Source of the DNA: Clostridiales bacterium
GTDB lineage: Bacteria; Bacillota; Clostridia; Christensenellales; Aristaeellaceae
Reading direction: 5' to 3'
Length of the DNA: 64,000 nt
NCBI GenBank assembly: GCA_015056055.1
Contig: SVHC01000014.1
Coordinates: 1-64,000 of the forward strand
Shown here in pieces: positions 15,787-24,117 of the stretch. A program made the translations under genes and the position numbers. Under the pieces are notes generated by a model, which saw only the letters and a program-made list of their open reading frames with translations, was not told where the DNA came from and ran no database searches. Within the stretch, counting starts at the first letter, position 1, and the number at the start of each line of letters is the position of its first letter.

Positions 15787-16769
15787 AACCAGCCCTCATG
15801 CGTTTCTTTGTAGTCTTTTACAAGTGCGTCTGCATCGCGGAGCAGTGCGTTTGCTTCTTCACGGCTGTATACGGTTGCGCCGCTGGCGCGGGCATGACCG
15901 CCGCCGCGGTAATTTTCGGCGATGGAATTGATGCATACAAATCGGGAGCGCAGACGAACGCGGACGGAGCCTTTTTCGTCGCCGGACTCGATAAAGGCAA
16001 TCCAACAGATACATCCCTGAATGGAATCCAGATTGTTGATGCAGGCGCTGGCTTGCTCAAGGGAAAGGCCCATTTCTTCCTGCATGGCACGGTCGATATA
16101 GATGTATGCCACGCCGTTGGGGGTGATTTCAATCTGATTGTAGATACGGGCCTTGAATTTCAGATAGTCAAGGGTATCCAGATACAGTCTGGAATACAGT
16201 GTTTCGGTATCGATGCCGATGTCCAGCAATATTCCTGCATGGCGCATGGTATCACCGTTGACATCGCTGTAGCGGAATCTGCCGCTGTCTGTGACCATAC
16301 CGGTGTACAGGTGTGTGGCGGCGAGGGAGTCGATTTTCAATTCGTCGCGGAAGGCAGCATAGAATTTTACAACCATTTCGCAGCAGGAGGACATATCCTC
16401 TTCAATCCACTGGTAATCGCCGTAGGTTTCGAGGGGGATATGATGGTCAAGCTTGATAAGTTCGCGGCAGAGGGTATACTTTTTGTTGGAAATCCGATCT
16501 TCCGAGGCAGTGTCAAGCACGATGCCAAGGGAGATTTTATATACGTCGTCGGAAACATCATCGTCTTCCGGACCCATGAATTCCAGATATTTGGCGGTAT
16601 CGCTGTCAATCAGATATACATGCTTTTCAGGCCAGGTGAGCTGGATAATACGTTTTAAACCCTTGGTTACACCGACGCAGTCACCATCGTTGCGGATGTG
16701 GCGGAACAGCATAATGCTGTCGTATTCGCGGATTTTTTGCAGAATGATATTCATTGCTTCGTTATTCAT
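15783..16769 (-). CDS. DHH-family oligoribonuclease/pAp phosphatase, NrnA-like (diverged copy)
   Basis: A 328-residue DHH/DHHA1 phosphoesterase of the NrnA type, degrading 2-5-nt RNAs and 3'-phosphoadenosine 5'-phosphate in the cytosol. Motifs seen: FRHIRNDGDCVG, IVLD, LDHH, TGMVTDSGRFRY and the DHHA1 substrate motif GGGHARASGAT. Motif I is altered (RNDGDCVGVTKG where NrnA has RPDGDAxGS), though the metal-binding Asp residues remain. ATG 16769 is chosen because CAGGAG precedes it at the right distance, and it overlaps the upstream paralogue's stop by 8 nt (ATGAATAA). It may have a shifted substrate preference compared with the neighbour. Confidence 0.88.
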   Translation of the reverse strand: MNNEAMNIILQKIREYDSIMLFRHIRNDGDCVGVTKGLKRIIQLTWPEKHVYLIDSDTAKYLEFMGPEDDDVSDDVYKISLGIVLDTASEDRISNKKYTLCRELIKLDHHIPLETYGDYQWIEEDMSSCCEMVVKFYAAFRDELKIDSLAATHLYTGMVTDSGRFRYSDVNGDTMRHAGILLDIGIDTETLYSRLYLDTLDYLKFKARIYNQIEITPNGVAYIYIDRAMQEEMGLSLEQASACINNLDSIQGCICWIAFIESGDEKGSVRVRLRSRFVCINSIAENYRGGGHARASGATVYSREEANALLRDADALVKDYKETHEGWL

Positions 16770-17706
16770 GTGATTCTCCTGTAAGAATGTCAAGGTCGTG
16801 CAGCATTTGCATGGCTGTTTCGCGGTTCGGAACGGTTGCGCCGCTTGCCTTGGCGTGACCGCCGCCGCCGTATTTCACTGCAATGGGATTGATGTTCACA
16901 CCGCTTGAACGCAGCTCGCACAGAACGCCTTCTTCGGTTTCTGTAAAATTGACCCAGATTTCCGTTCCGCGGATGTCAGCCATGGTATTGACCATGCCGC
17001 GTGAGGCGGTGAATGTGCTGACATTCATTTCGCGCAGTTCATCCTGCGTGGTGTAAATATAGGCCACACGGTTAGGCGTAAACTGTGTTTTGAGCAGGAA
17101 CAGGGCTTTGCGCTTCTTGTTCTCAAAATCGTCTGCGTAGAGCTCCCGGAAGATTTCGTTGGTGTCGAATTCCTGCTCCATCAGAAAGGCGGCAAGCCGG
17201 AATGTGCGGGCAGAGGTGCTGTCGTAACGGAAACGACCGGAATCGGTAAGCATTCCTGTGTACAGCGCCTGAGCTGCGGCGCGGTTCATTTTCCAGCCGG
17301 ATTCCATGGCAAGCTGCGTAACCAGACCACAGCAGCTTTCGAAGGTGGAATCAATGACTTCTTCATCCGCAATTTTGCCGCAGAAAATATGATGGTCGAT
17401 GCGAGCGGTTTTTTGCGCCAGGGAATAGCGGTCATCGCTGATGAGTGCGGGGGCACCGCAGTCTAAAATGATGGCGAGTGCATTGCTGTACATGCTGTCC
17501 GGGATTTCATCCATTTCGGAATCTGCCATGAAGCGGAAAAAGCCTGCATCATCACCGACAGCATAAATGCGTTTATCCGGAAAGTTTTCTTTCAGAAAAT
17601 GCTTAAGTCCCAACTGACTTCCCATCGCATCGCCATCCGGGCGACTGTGACGGTGCAGAATAATCGTATCGAAGGCGAGAATCTCTTTTATAATGGATTC
17701 AAACAT
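16762..17706 (-). CDS. DHH-family oligoribonuclease/pAp phosphatase, NrnA-like (canonical copy)
   Basis: A 314-residue NrnA-type enzyme. Motif I is canonical (HRHSRPDGDAMGS), followed by AIILDCG, ARIDHH, TGMLTDSGRFRY and GGGHAKASGAT in the DHHA1 domain. It finishes RNA turnover by cleaving nano-RNAs and recycles pAp from sulfur or acyl-carrier metabolism. ATG 17706 is preferred: AGTGAGG lies about 12 nt before it, whereas it abuts ATG 17718. It is the first gene of the operon NrnA-NrnA-SurE. The tandem copies clearly arose by duplication but differ at motif I. The divergent exonuclease gene starts 210 nt away. Confidence 0.9.
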   Translation of the reverse strand: MFESIIKEILAFDTIILHRHSRPDGDAMGSQLGLKHFLKENFPDKRIYAVGDDAGFFRFMADSEMDEIPDSMYSNALAIILDCGAPALISDDRYSLAQKTARIDHHIFCGKIADEEVIDSTFESCCGLVTQLAMESGWKMNRAAAQALYTGMLTDSGRFRYDSTSARTFRLAAFLMEQEFDTNEIFRELYADDFENKKRKALFLLKTQFTPNRVAYIYTTQDELREMNVSTFTASRGMVNTMADIRGTEIWVNFTETEEGVLCELRSSGVNINPIAVKYGGGGHAKASGATVPNRETAMQMLHDLDILTGESHE

Positions 17707-17772
17707 ACTAACAGTCATCCTCACTTTGATCAATTCGGTGGTTTTAATGAAATGCGCAATACATAGAAAGAC

Positions 17773-17856
17773 TTGTGTCTTATTACTGCAGCGCTTATAA
17801 TAGAGATAATACAAGGTGCTTCCGATAGCCTGTGCGGAAGCTTTCGCATATCGGAA
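17773..17856 (+). promoter_or_regulatory. Promoter and leader hairpin of the exonuclease gene
   Basis: TTGTGT (17773-17778), 17-nt spacer, TATAAT (17796-17801). Ten or so nt after the presumed start, an 8-bp inverted repeat TTCCGATA / TATCGGAA (17820-17856) with an inner TGCG/CGCA stem forms a leader hairpin without a T run. A second TATAAT at 17872-17877 has no good -35. Confidence 0.55.
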
Positions 17857-17916
17857 CATTATATTATATACTATAATCAAAACAAATGCAAATGTTTTTG
17901 GAAAATGGAGACGGCT

Positions 17917-18759
17917 ATGAAGAAATTGCTTATAGTGGACGGCAGCAATCTGCTGTTTCAGATGTTCTTCGGAATGCCTGCGCGCATTATCGGGAAAAAC
18001 GGAAAGCCTGTGCAGGGAACGCTGGGATTTATAGGCGCACTGCTTAAGATAATACGGATGGTGGAGGCTGACCATGTGCTGGTCGCATTTGACGGAGAAT
18101 ATATAACTGAACGAACGCAGATTGATGCGGATTATAAGCAGAACCGTCCGGATTATTCCGAAATGGCAGAGGAGGACACGCCGTTTTCTCAGCTTAACGA
18201 CATATACCGCGCACTTGAATTTATGGGGATTCGCTATAAAGAAACCGAAACCTGTGAAGCGGATGACTGGATTGCGGGCTATGCAAAGCGCTATGGCGAC
18301 CAAGCGGATATCGTGATTGCTTCGCAGGACAGAGACTTTTTTCAGCTGATTACGGAGCGTGTACATGTCTTGCGCTATCGCGGCAAAAATACAGTGATCT
18401 GTACACCGGAATCGATACGGGAAAAACTTGGAATCAAATCGGAACAATATGCCCTGTTCAAATCCCTTACGGGGGATACGGCAGATAACATTCACGGCGT
18501 GAAAAAGGTTGGTCCCAAAACTGCGGCGGCGCTTTTGCATCAATTCGATACTATGGAGGAATTGCTTTCCAATGCGCACCGGATAGAAAAGCCTTCTGTT
18601 CGCGAAAGTATTTTGTGCAGTACGGAAAGAATTCGCACAAATTATGCTTTGATTCGGCTAACCGGAACAGAGGAGCTTCCTTTTGAACCGGCAGAACTTA
18701 CCTTTCAGGATTCCGGATTTACAACCACGCAGACTATGCGGGAGATTGGTTTGATGTAG
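17917..18759 (+). CDS. 5'-3' exonuclease / flap endonuclease, Pol I N-terminal-domain family
   Basis: A 280-residue FEN-type nuclease resembling the 5' nuclease domain of DNA polymerase I, as a stand-alone protein. Motifs seen: LIVDGSNLLFQMFF, the VAFDGE strand, the helical arch segment YKQNRP, the ADDWIA metal site, SQDRDFFQL, and the helix-hairpin-helix with Asp (SLTGDTADNIHGVKKVGPKTA). The predicted role is removal of 5' flaps and RNA primers in replication and repair. ATG 17917 is used because TGGAGA precedes it; longer readings upstream have no ribosome binding site. It is monocistronic and divergent from the NrnA-SurE operon. Confidence 0.92.
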   Translation: MKKLLIVDGSNLLFQMFFGMPARIIGKNGKPVQGTLGFIGALLKIIRMVEADHVLVAFDGEYITERTQIDADYKQNRPDYSEMAEEDTPFSQLNDIYRALEFMGIRYKETETCEADDWIAGYAKRYGDQADIVIASQDRDFFQLITERVHVLRYRGKNTVICTPESIREKLGIKSEQYALFKSLTGDTADNIHGVKKVGPKTAAALLHQFDTMEELLSNAHRIEKPSVRESILCSTERIRTNYALIRLTGTEELPFEPAELTFQDSGFTTTQTMREIGLM

Positions 18760-18769
18760 ATAAAAAAAC

Positions 18770-18810
18770 AGGCATGAGAGAAGGCACCGTTAGGAAATTC
18801 TCTCATGCCT
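18770..18810 (-). terminator. Bidirectional terminator between convergent genes
   Basis: A 13-bp stem AGGCATGAGAGAA / TTCTCTCATGCCT. On the minus strand it is followed by T7, serving the GH78-like gene; on the plus strand the tail is only T-rich. Confidence 0.85.
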
Positions 18811-18814
18811 GATA

Positions 18815-20269
18815 TTATTTTGTCCAGTATTTGCGGATAAAATAGGAGGGTGTACAGCTCCATGCATGGCAGAGGCTGTTGGTCAGATAGCTTCCGTAGG
18901 CGGAAAAATCAGGCTGACCGGGAATGTGCATTTCATGGAAAGTGACGGCGCCCCAGTCGAGCATCTCGCCCCAGAATTCGGTAAGCAGGGATTTGGCTTC
19001 CTGCTTCATGCCGATTTTGATCATGGCTTCGATGACATAGTGATACATGTACGGGGTGACGGGCTTTTTGCTTTCGGGTGAATTGAGGGCAGCGGTAAGA
19101 ACTTCTCTTGCTTCTGCGGCTTCCAAAACACCGCCCAAAATCATCCATGCGGCAGAATGGACACTATACTGGTTCTTGTCGCGGGAGTTGGAGAAACGCT
19201 TGTTTTCGGCGTCATAGAGTACCTTTTTGGCGTTGGTGCGGCCTTCGTCCAGCCATTTGCGGAACATTGCGGCATCCTCCGGAAGAAGCTTTTCAACTGC
19301 CTGCACCATAAGATCAAGTGTGTAGAGATATACGCCGTGCAGCGGAATTATGCATTCAATACTGGGATACCAGTCGATGAAGACGAACCATCCCGATTGA
19401 CGGGAGATGATGCCATCTTCATCAAGAATGGAATGCGCGCCTTCCAGCTGCGCTTTGACTACGGGGTAGATATCCAGGAAAGTTTCTTTGTCGCCGGTGT
19501 GCAGCACATAATCACATGCGGTGGCGGCGTAGAGCAGCGCATAGTCCACAAGATAGGTATCGCTTCCGGATACGAATACGGGATTTTCATATACGAAGGA
19601 ACAGACGAATCCATGCTCATTTTTTTCGGAGGCGGCAAACAGATACAGGCAGCGCTTTACCAGTTCAAGATTGTTGAAGGTATAGTAGTTTGCCAGCGCT
19701 TCCAGACGAAGATCGCCGATCCAAAGCCTACGGTCGCGGCGCGGACCATCTTCAAATACGCGCTGCATACAATTTTTGAGCGTGTTGACAGAAACTTTGT
19801 CAATATCTGCCAGACGGGAATCGGAAAGTGCAGGGAAGGTAAGGCGAGAAAGATCTGCGCTTGTGGTCGCACGGAAGGCAAATCGGGAAAGCGTCAATTT
19901 CTGCGGCGAGAACAAAACGGTGATCTTGACATAGCGGCAGGCATAGCGCCGGGGCATATTGTATCTGCCGGGGAAGTCCACATGAATGATTTCCTCCTGC
20001 AGCCATGATGAAAGGAAGCTCGTTTGCGTGGAAAAATCCGCATCGATTTCTTTTTCACCTTCACAGAATTTCACTGCAAGCTTTACGGGTGCATCAATAT
20101 ATACGTCCACCCAATCCATTACAAAGGAAAAATAGCCCACATAATAATTGCCCAGATCCAGCGTAATGCTGTCACCGGTTTGGAGCGTGCGTTTTTCATA
20201 TTCGGGCATTACGGTATATTCGTGCAGCGGCAGAAGATTTTCTTCGGCCTTTTTCAGATAGCAATTCAT
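18815..20269 (-). CDS. Alpha-L-rhamnosidase-like glycoside hydrolase (GH78 type)
   Basis: A 484-residue protein: a beta-sandwich N-terminal domain (about 20-150), then an (alpha/alpha)6 barrel. The GH78 catalytic signature is seen as EDGPRRDRRLWIGD (about residues 172-185), a variant with Asp where many members have Glu as general acid. The aromatic FIDWYPS and the C-terminal FHEMHIPGQ regions fit the substrate cleft and the catalytic base. It is much shorter than typical multi-domain GH78 enzymes (900 or more residues). There is no signal peptide, so it works on imported rhamnosides. It is transcribed alone, from a promoter at 20344-20372 to the terminator at 18770. Unsaturated rhamnogalacturonan hydrolase activity is an alternative. 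Confidence 0.75.
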   Translation of the reverse strand: MNCYLKKAEENLLPLHEYTVMPEYEKRTLQTGDSITLDLGNYYVGYFSFVMDWVDVYIDAPVKLAVKFCEGEKEIDADFSTQTSFLSSWLQEEIIHVDFPGRYNMPRRYACRYVKITVLFSPQKLTLSRFAFRATTSADLSRLTFPALSDSRLADIDKVSVNTLKNCMQRVFEDGPRRDRRLWIGDLRLEALANYYTFNNLELVKRCLYLFAASEKNEHGFVCSFVYENPVFVSGSDTYLVDYALLYAATACDYVLHTGDKETFLDIYPVVKAQLEGAHSILDEDGIISRQSGWFVFIDWYPSIECIIPLHGVYLYTLDLMVQAVEKLLPEDAAMFRKWLDEGRTNAKKVLYDAENKRFSNSRDKNQYSVHSAAWMILGGVLEAAEAREVLTAALNSPESKKPVTPYMYHYVIEAMIKIGMKQEAKSLLTEFWGEMLDWGAVTFHEMHIPGQPDFSAYGSYLTNSLCHAWSCTPSYFIRKYWTK

Positions 20270-20343
20270 GTTGACAACCTCACACTAACTGGTAAAAATC
20301 AGCATCCTGCATAGAAGTATGGAAACTTATAACTGTGCAATAC

Positions 20344-20372
20344 ATTATAGTACAAACGGTTGCCGGGCGCAA
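20344..20372 (-). promoter_or_regulatory. Promoter of the GH78-like gene
   Basis: On the minus strand TTGCGC, 17-nt spacer, TATAAT, about 75 nt before the start codon. Confidence 0.6.
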
Positions 20373-20453
20373 GGGGAGCGGGAAATTGCATTTTTCACCG
20401 TAACATAATTTGGTCGTGTCACAAAATGTAACTGAGTAATTACCTAAAAGAAA

Positions 20454-20482
20454 TTGCATTTTCCGTCCGGATTGGATATAAT
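20454..20482 (+). promoter_or_regulatory. Promoter of the IMP dehydrogenase gene
   Basis: TTGCAT, 17-nt spacer, perfect TATAAT, giving a leader of about 50 nt. The heptamer-plus GAAATTGCATTTT also occurs about 60 nt upstream (near 20391), a direct repeat that could be a regulator site. The leader is too short for a purine riboswitch. Confidence 0.75.
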
Positions 20483-20540
20483 ACAAAGAATAACAGGTAT
20501 ATCCGATGAGCGAGCTTATTGAATACTGAGGAGTGGTAAT

Positions 20541-22046
20541 ATGGCAATTTTTATTAACGAACCTTCTCATACCTTTAATGAGTATCTTCTTATTCCGGGC
20601 TATTCGTCCGCTGAATGCATTCCGGCAAATGTTTCCCTTCGTACGCCTCTTGTAAAGTTCAAGAAGGGCGAAAAGCCGGCTATCGAGCTGAGAATCCCGA
20701 TGGTATCCGCCATCATGCAGGCAGTATCCGATGACAATCTGGCAGTTGCTCTGGCAAAGAGCGGCGGCGTTTCCTTCATCTATGGCTCCCAGTCCATCGA
20801 GTCTGAGGCAGCCATGGTTGCGCGTGCAAAGGCATACAAGGCAGGCTTTGTTCCCAGCGACTCCAATGTGAAGGCAGATTCCACGCTGGCAGACGTCGTG
20901 AATATCAAGAAGGCTACCGGTCACTCCACCATCGCAGTTACCGATGACGGCAAGCCCAACGGCAAGCTGGTTGGTATCGTAACCAGCCGCGATTATCGCG
21001 TCAGCCGCATGTCTCTGGATACGCCCGTATCCGAGTTCATGACTCCTCTGGAGAAGCTGGTCGTAGCCAAGGAAGGTACGACCCTGAAGGCAGCCAACGA
21101 TATTATTTGGGAACATAAGCTGAATTCCCTTCCCATCGTTTCCGAAGACGGCAGAATGCTGTACTTCGTATTCCGCAAGGACTACGAGAGCCACAAGGAA
21201 AATCCCAATGAGCTGCTCGACGACCACAAGCGTTATGTTGTAGGCGCAGGTATCAACACCCGCGACTATAAGGAGCGCATTCCTGCTCTGCTGGCAGCCG
21301 GTGCAGATGTTCTGTGCATCGACTCTTCCGAAGGTTTCAGCGAGTGGCAGAAGCGTACTCTGGAGTACGTTCGTGAAACCTATGGCGACAGCGTAAAGAT
21401 CGGCGCAGGCAACGTTGTTGACCGCGAAGGCTTCATGTTCCTTGCCGAGTGCGGTGCAGACTTCGTTAAGGTCGGTATTGGCGGCGGTTCCATCTGCATC
21501 ACCCGCGAGACTAAGGGTATCGGCCGCGGTCAGGCTACCGCTCTGATTGAGGTTGCCAAGGCTCGTGACGAGTATTACGAGAAGACCGGTATCTATGTTC
21601 CGATTTGTTCGGACGGCGGTATCGTTTATGACCACCATATCACGCTGGCTCTGGCTATGGGTTCCGACTTCGTCATGCTGGGTCGCTATTTTGCCCGCTT
21701 TGACGAGAGCCCGACCGAAAAGCTGCTGGTCAATGGCAGCTATGTAAAGGAATACTGGGGCGAAGGTTCCAACCGCGCACGCAACTGGCAGCGTTACGAC
21801 CTCGGCGGCGATCGCAAGCTCTCCTTTGAGGAAGGCGTTGACTCCTACGTGCCCTATGCCGGTCCTCTGGCAGATAACGTAGCCAAGACGCTCAGCAAGG
21901 TCAAGTCCACCATGTGCAACTGCGGTGCGCTGACTATCTCCGAGCTGCGCGACAAGGCAAAGCTGACGCTTGTTTCCTCCACCAGTATCATAGAGGGCGG
22001 CGCACACGACGTTATTCGTAAGGATACCAGCTCCAACGAGCGCTAA
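20541..22046 (+). CDS. guaB: IMP dehydrogenase
   Basis: A 501-residue enzyme oxidising IMP to XMP with NAD, the committed step to guanine nucleotides. Seen: the catalytic loop [20 protein letters not shown] with active-site Cys319, the NAD/substrate residue Asp261 in [20 protein letters not shown] at the N-terminal barrel, and an inserted CBS pair from about 105 to 225. The length and N-terminus match the clostridial type. Codon use is strongly biased, suggesting high expression. ATG 20541 lies behind GAGGAGTGG. It is monocistronic with its own promoter and terminator. A dead guaA fragment, the next step in the pathway, lies 20 kb away at the window start. Confidence 0.96.
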   Translation: MAIFINEPSHTFNEYLLIPGYSSAECIPANVSLRTPLVKFKKGEKPAIELRIPMVSAIMQAVSDDNLAVALAKSGGVSFIYGSQSIESEAAMVARAKAYKAGFVPSDSNVKADSTLADVVNIKKATGHSTIAVTDDGKPNGKLVGIVTSRDYRVSRMSLDTPVSEFMTPLEKLVVAKEGTTLKAANDIIWEHKLNSLPIVSEDGRMLYFVFRKDYESHKENPNELLDDHKRYVVGAGINTRDYKERIPALLAAGADVLCIDSSEGFSEWQKRTLEYVRETYGDSVKIGAGNVVDREGFMFLAECGADFVKVGIGGGSICITRETKGIGRGQATALIEVAKARDEYYEKTGIYVPICSDGGIVYDHHITLALAMGSDFVMLGRYFARFDESPTEKLLVNGSYVKEYWGEGSNRARNWQRYDLGGDRKLSFEEGVDSYVPYAGPLADNVAKTLSKVKSTMCNCGALTISELRDKAKLTLVSSTSIIEGGAHDVIRKDTSSNER

Positions 22047-22080
22047 AAAGCAATATTGATCCGTTATAGCTAAAAATTGG

Positions 22081-22120
22081 CCTCATGCAATACAGAGTTC
22101 TGTGTTGCATGAGGTTTTTT
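22081..22120 (+). terminator. Intrinsic terminator of guaB
   Basis: A 16-bp stem CCTCATGCAATACAGA / TCTGTGTTGCATGAGG (one wobble) and T6. Confidence 0.9.
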
Positions 22121-22164
22121 GTATGTGTATCAAGGTACAATTGGCTGTTTCTTTGCTGAAAACG

Positions 22165-22173
22165 TGATATAAT
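22165..22173 (+). promoter_or_regulatory. Extended -10 promoter candidate of the two-component operon
   Basis: TGATATAAT about 45 nt before the kinase start; the -35 is weak. Confidence 0.45.
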
Positions 22174-22216
22174 AAAATGCAATTACCGGGAAACTCAAGA
22201 AAGGGAAGCGGTGCAA

Positions 22217-23278
22217 ATGTTTGCAAAATATATAAAGGACAGCCTGATTACAATTCTGGCATTGATCTGTGCTTTTGGACTCAGCCTGCTTTTTCAGTAT
22301 AAACTTGCGGTAGAGGAACATATTACGACGGTCTTTGTATTTGCGGTGTTTCTCGTATCGCTTTTGACCAAAGGATATCTTTACGGTGTTATGGCTGCTT
22401 TTGCCGGTACAATTGCGGTCAACTATGCATTTACGTTTCCGCTCTTTGCGCTGGATTTTACGACGACGGTTAATTTTATCTCAGGCATTGTTATGATTTC
22501 CGTTGCTGTTCTGACGAGTGCGCTCATAACCAAACTGAAAAAGCACGAAGCAATGAAAGCAGAAAGCGAAAAGGAATATATGCGAGCCAATTTGCTCAGA
22601 GCAGTTTCACATGATTTGCGTACGCCGCTGACAACGATTTATGGTTCGAGTACGACGCTCCTTGAAAACAGTGCCGGGATGACGGAAGAACAGAAAATTA
22701 AGATTGTGGAGGGAATTAAGGAAGACTCAGAGTGGCTTGTTCGTATGGTGGAAAATCTGCTTTCCATTACAAGGCTGGACAGCGGTCAGGTGAAGATCAT
22801 AAAAACTCCGACGGTGCTGGAAGAGTTAATTGATTCGGTAATATTGAAATTCAGAAAGAGATATCCAAAGCAGAGCGTTACAATTGAGATACCGGACGAT
22901 ATGGTTGTCATTCCGGTGGATGCAATTTTGATTGAGCAGGTCATCGTGAATATTCTGGAAAATGCGGTCCAGCATGCTGTGGGGATGACGAAACTTACAT
23001 TCAGAGTATTCACACTCGGAAAGCAGGCTATTTTTGAAATTAGCGACAACGGTTGTGGCATCAATCCCAAAAGGCTGGAAACGATTTTTACCGGATACTA
23101 TACCTCTGAAACTGAAATTGCCGACAGTCATAAGAAAAACGCAGGGATAGGCTTATCTGTGTGTGCAACGATTATAAAGGCGCATGGCGGAACCATTAAA
23201 GCCGAAAATCAGAAGACAGGAGGCGCAGTATTCCGTTTTGCATTGGATACGGAAGAAATAAGCAATGATACAGAATAA
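22217..23278 (+). CDS. Membrane sensor histidine kinase, KdpD C-terminal type
   Basis: A 353-residue kinase. Residues about 10-105 form four closely packed membrane spans like the DUF4118 domain of KdpD. The dimerisation/phosphoacceptor helix carries RAVSHDLRTPLT with His132, then the ATPase domain has ILENAVQHA (N box), DNGCGI (G1) and AGIGLSV (G2). The N-terminal KdpD and USP domains of full KdpD are absent, so it is a truncated relative; no kdpFABC pump is nearby. ATG 22217 is preferred over GTG 22211 for spacing to AAGGGAAG. Its end overlaps the response regulator start by 14 nt. Because a phosphate transporter follows, phosphate or ion stress is a plausible signal, but that is inference. 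Confidence 0.9.
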   Translation: MFAKYIKDSLITILALICAFGLSLLFQYKLAVEEHITTVFVFAVFLVSLLTKGYLYGVMAAFAGTIAVNYAFTFPLFALDFTTTVNFISGIVMISVAVLTSALITKLKKHEAMKAESEKEYMRANLLRAVSHDLRTPLTTIYGSSTTLLENSAGMTEEQKIKIVEGIKEDSEWLVRMVENLLSITRLDSGQVKIIKTPTVLEELIDSVILKFRKRYPKQSVTIEIPDDMVVIPVDAILIEQVIVNILENAVQHAVGMTKLTFRVFTLGKQAIFEISDNGCGINPKRLETIFTGYYTSETEIADSHKKNAGIGLSVCATIIKAHGGTIKAENQKTGGAVFRFALDTEEISNDTE

Positions 23279-23969
23279 ATACAAGATTCTGCTTGTTGAA
23301 GACGAAGTGAATATCTTAAATCTTGTTGCTACAATGCTGGATACCGCGGGTTATCAGACCATTTCTGCAAAATCCTGTGCAAGTGCCCAGACATTGTACT
23401 CATCTTATTTGCCGGATCTGATCATTCTGGATCTTGGCCTTCCGGATATGGATGGAATGAAGCTGATCGAGTTTGTTCGGAAAGATTCTTTAACGCCCAT
23501 CATCGTGCTGTCTGCCCGCACAAATGAAGCAGACAAAATTTCCGCTTTGGATGGAGGAGCAAACGATTATATCACCAAGCCTTTTAACTCCGGCGAACTG
23601 CTTGCGCGAGTACGGGTTGCCCTGCGCAACAATCGGTTCAGCGCGGATGAAGGACGGTATCCCGGAAGAAAGTTTGCAATAAAAGACATGCAGATTGATT
23701 ATGATGCGAGGCAGGTATTCATAAAAGGGGAGGAAATCAAACTTACACAAACCGAGTACAACATTGTAGCGCTTCTTTCTGAAAACTGCGGCAAGATGAT
23801 GACGTATTCCTCCATTATCAAGGCAATTTGGGGAGGATGTGCGCAGGAAAGCAGCATAAAAAAACTGCAGGTCAATATGGCCAATATCAGACGGAAATTC
23901 GGAGACAAACCGGGAGAAACAAATTATATTGCAAATGAACTCGGCGTTGGCTACCGTCTGAATGAATGA
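23265..23969 (+). CDS. Response regulator, OmpR/KdpE type
   Basis: A 234-residue two-domain regulator: receiver (1-120) with acidic pair in LLVEDE, phosphoacceptor Asp56 (LIILDLGLPDMDG), SAR and TKPF lysine motif; winged-helix DNA-binding domain (about 135-234) ending in GVGYRLNE. It is encoded inside the end of the kinase gene, so the pair is cognate. A terminator follows at 23977, so the downstream Na/Pi cotransporter has a separate transcript and could be a target instead of an operon member. Confidence 0.94.
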   Translation: MIQNKYKILLVEDEVNILNLVATMLDTAGYQTISAKSCASAQTLYSSYLPDLIILDLGLPDMDGMKLIEFVRKDSLTPIIVLSARTNEADKISALDGGANDYITKPFNSGELLARVRVALRNNRFSADEGRYPGRKFAIKDMQIDYDARQVFIKGEEIKLTQTEYNIVALLSENCGKMMTYSSIIKAIWGGCAQESSIKKLQVNMANIRRKFGDKPGETNYIANELGVGYRLNE

Positions 23970-23976
23970 CAGAAAT

Positions 23977-24024
23977 ACCGGAATTGGTAAGATGCAGATA
24001 TCTTAACCAATTCCGGTTTATTAT
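23977..24024 (+). terminator. Intrinsic terminator
   Basis: Stem ACCGGAATTGGTAAGAT / ATCTTAACCAATTCCGGT (one bulge) with a T-rich tail after the response regulator gene. Confidence 0.75.
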
Positions 24025-24047
24025 TTGCCACATCTTAATTCGATGGT

Positions 24048-24056
24048 TGGTATAAT
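24048..24056 (+). promoter_or_regulatory. Extended -10 promoter candidate of the Na/Pi cotransporter
   Basis: TGGTATAAT, about 60 nt before ATG 24118. TTGCCA at 24025-24030 is at an over-long 20-nt spacing. Confidence 0.45.
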
Positions 24057-24117
24057 GCATAAGAATAGAATAAGATGGGTAAAAATGGTTGGGAACCATT
24101 GAAAGGAGAATTTGAAG

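Noticed and set aside
20483-20540. Purine riboswitch ahead of guaB
   Set aside because: The leader from the predicted start site is only about 50 nt and shows no riboswitch-like junction.
22217-23969. Naming the two-component pair kdpD/kdpE
   Set aside because: The kinase lacks the KdpD cytosolic domains and no kdpFABC genes are near, so only similarity is stated.
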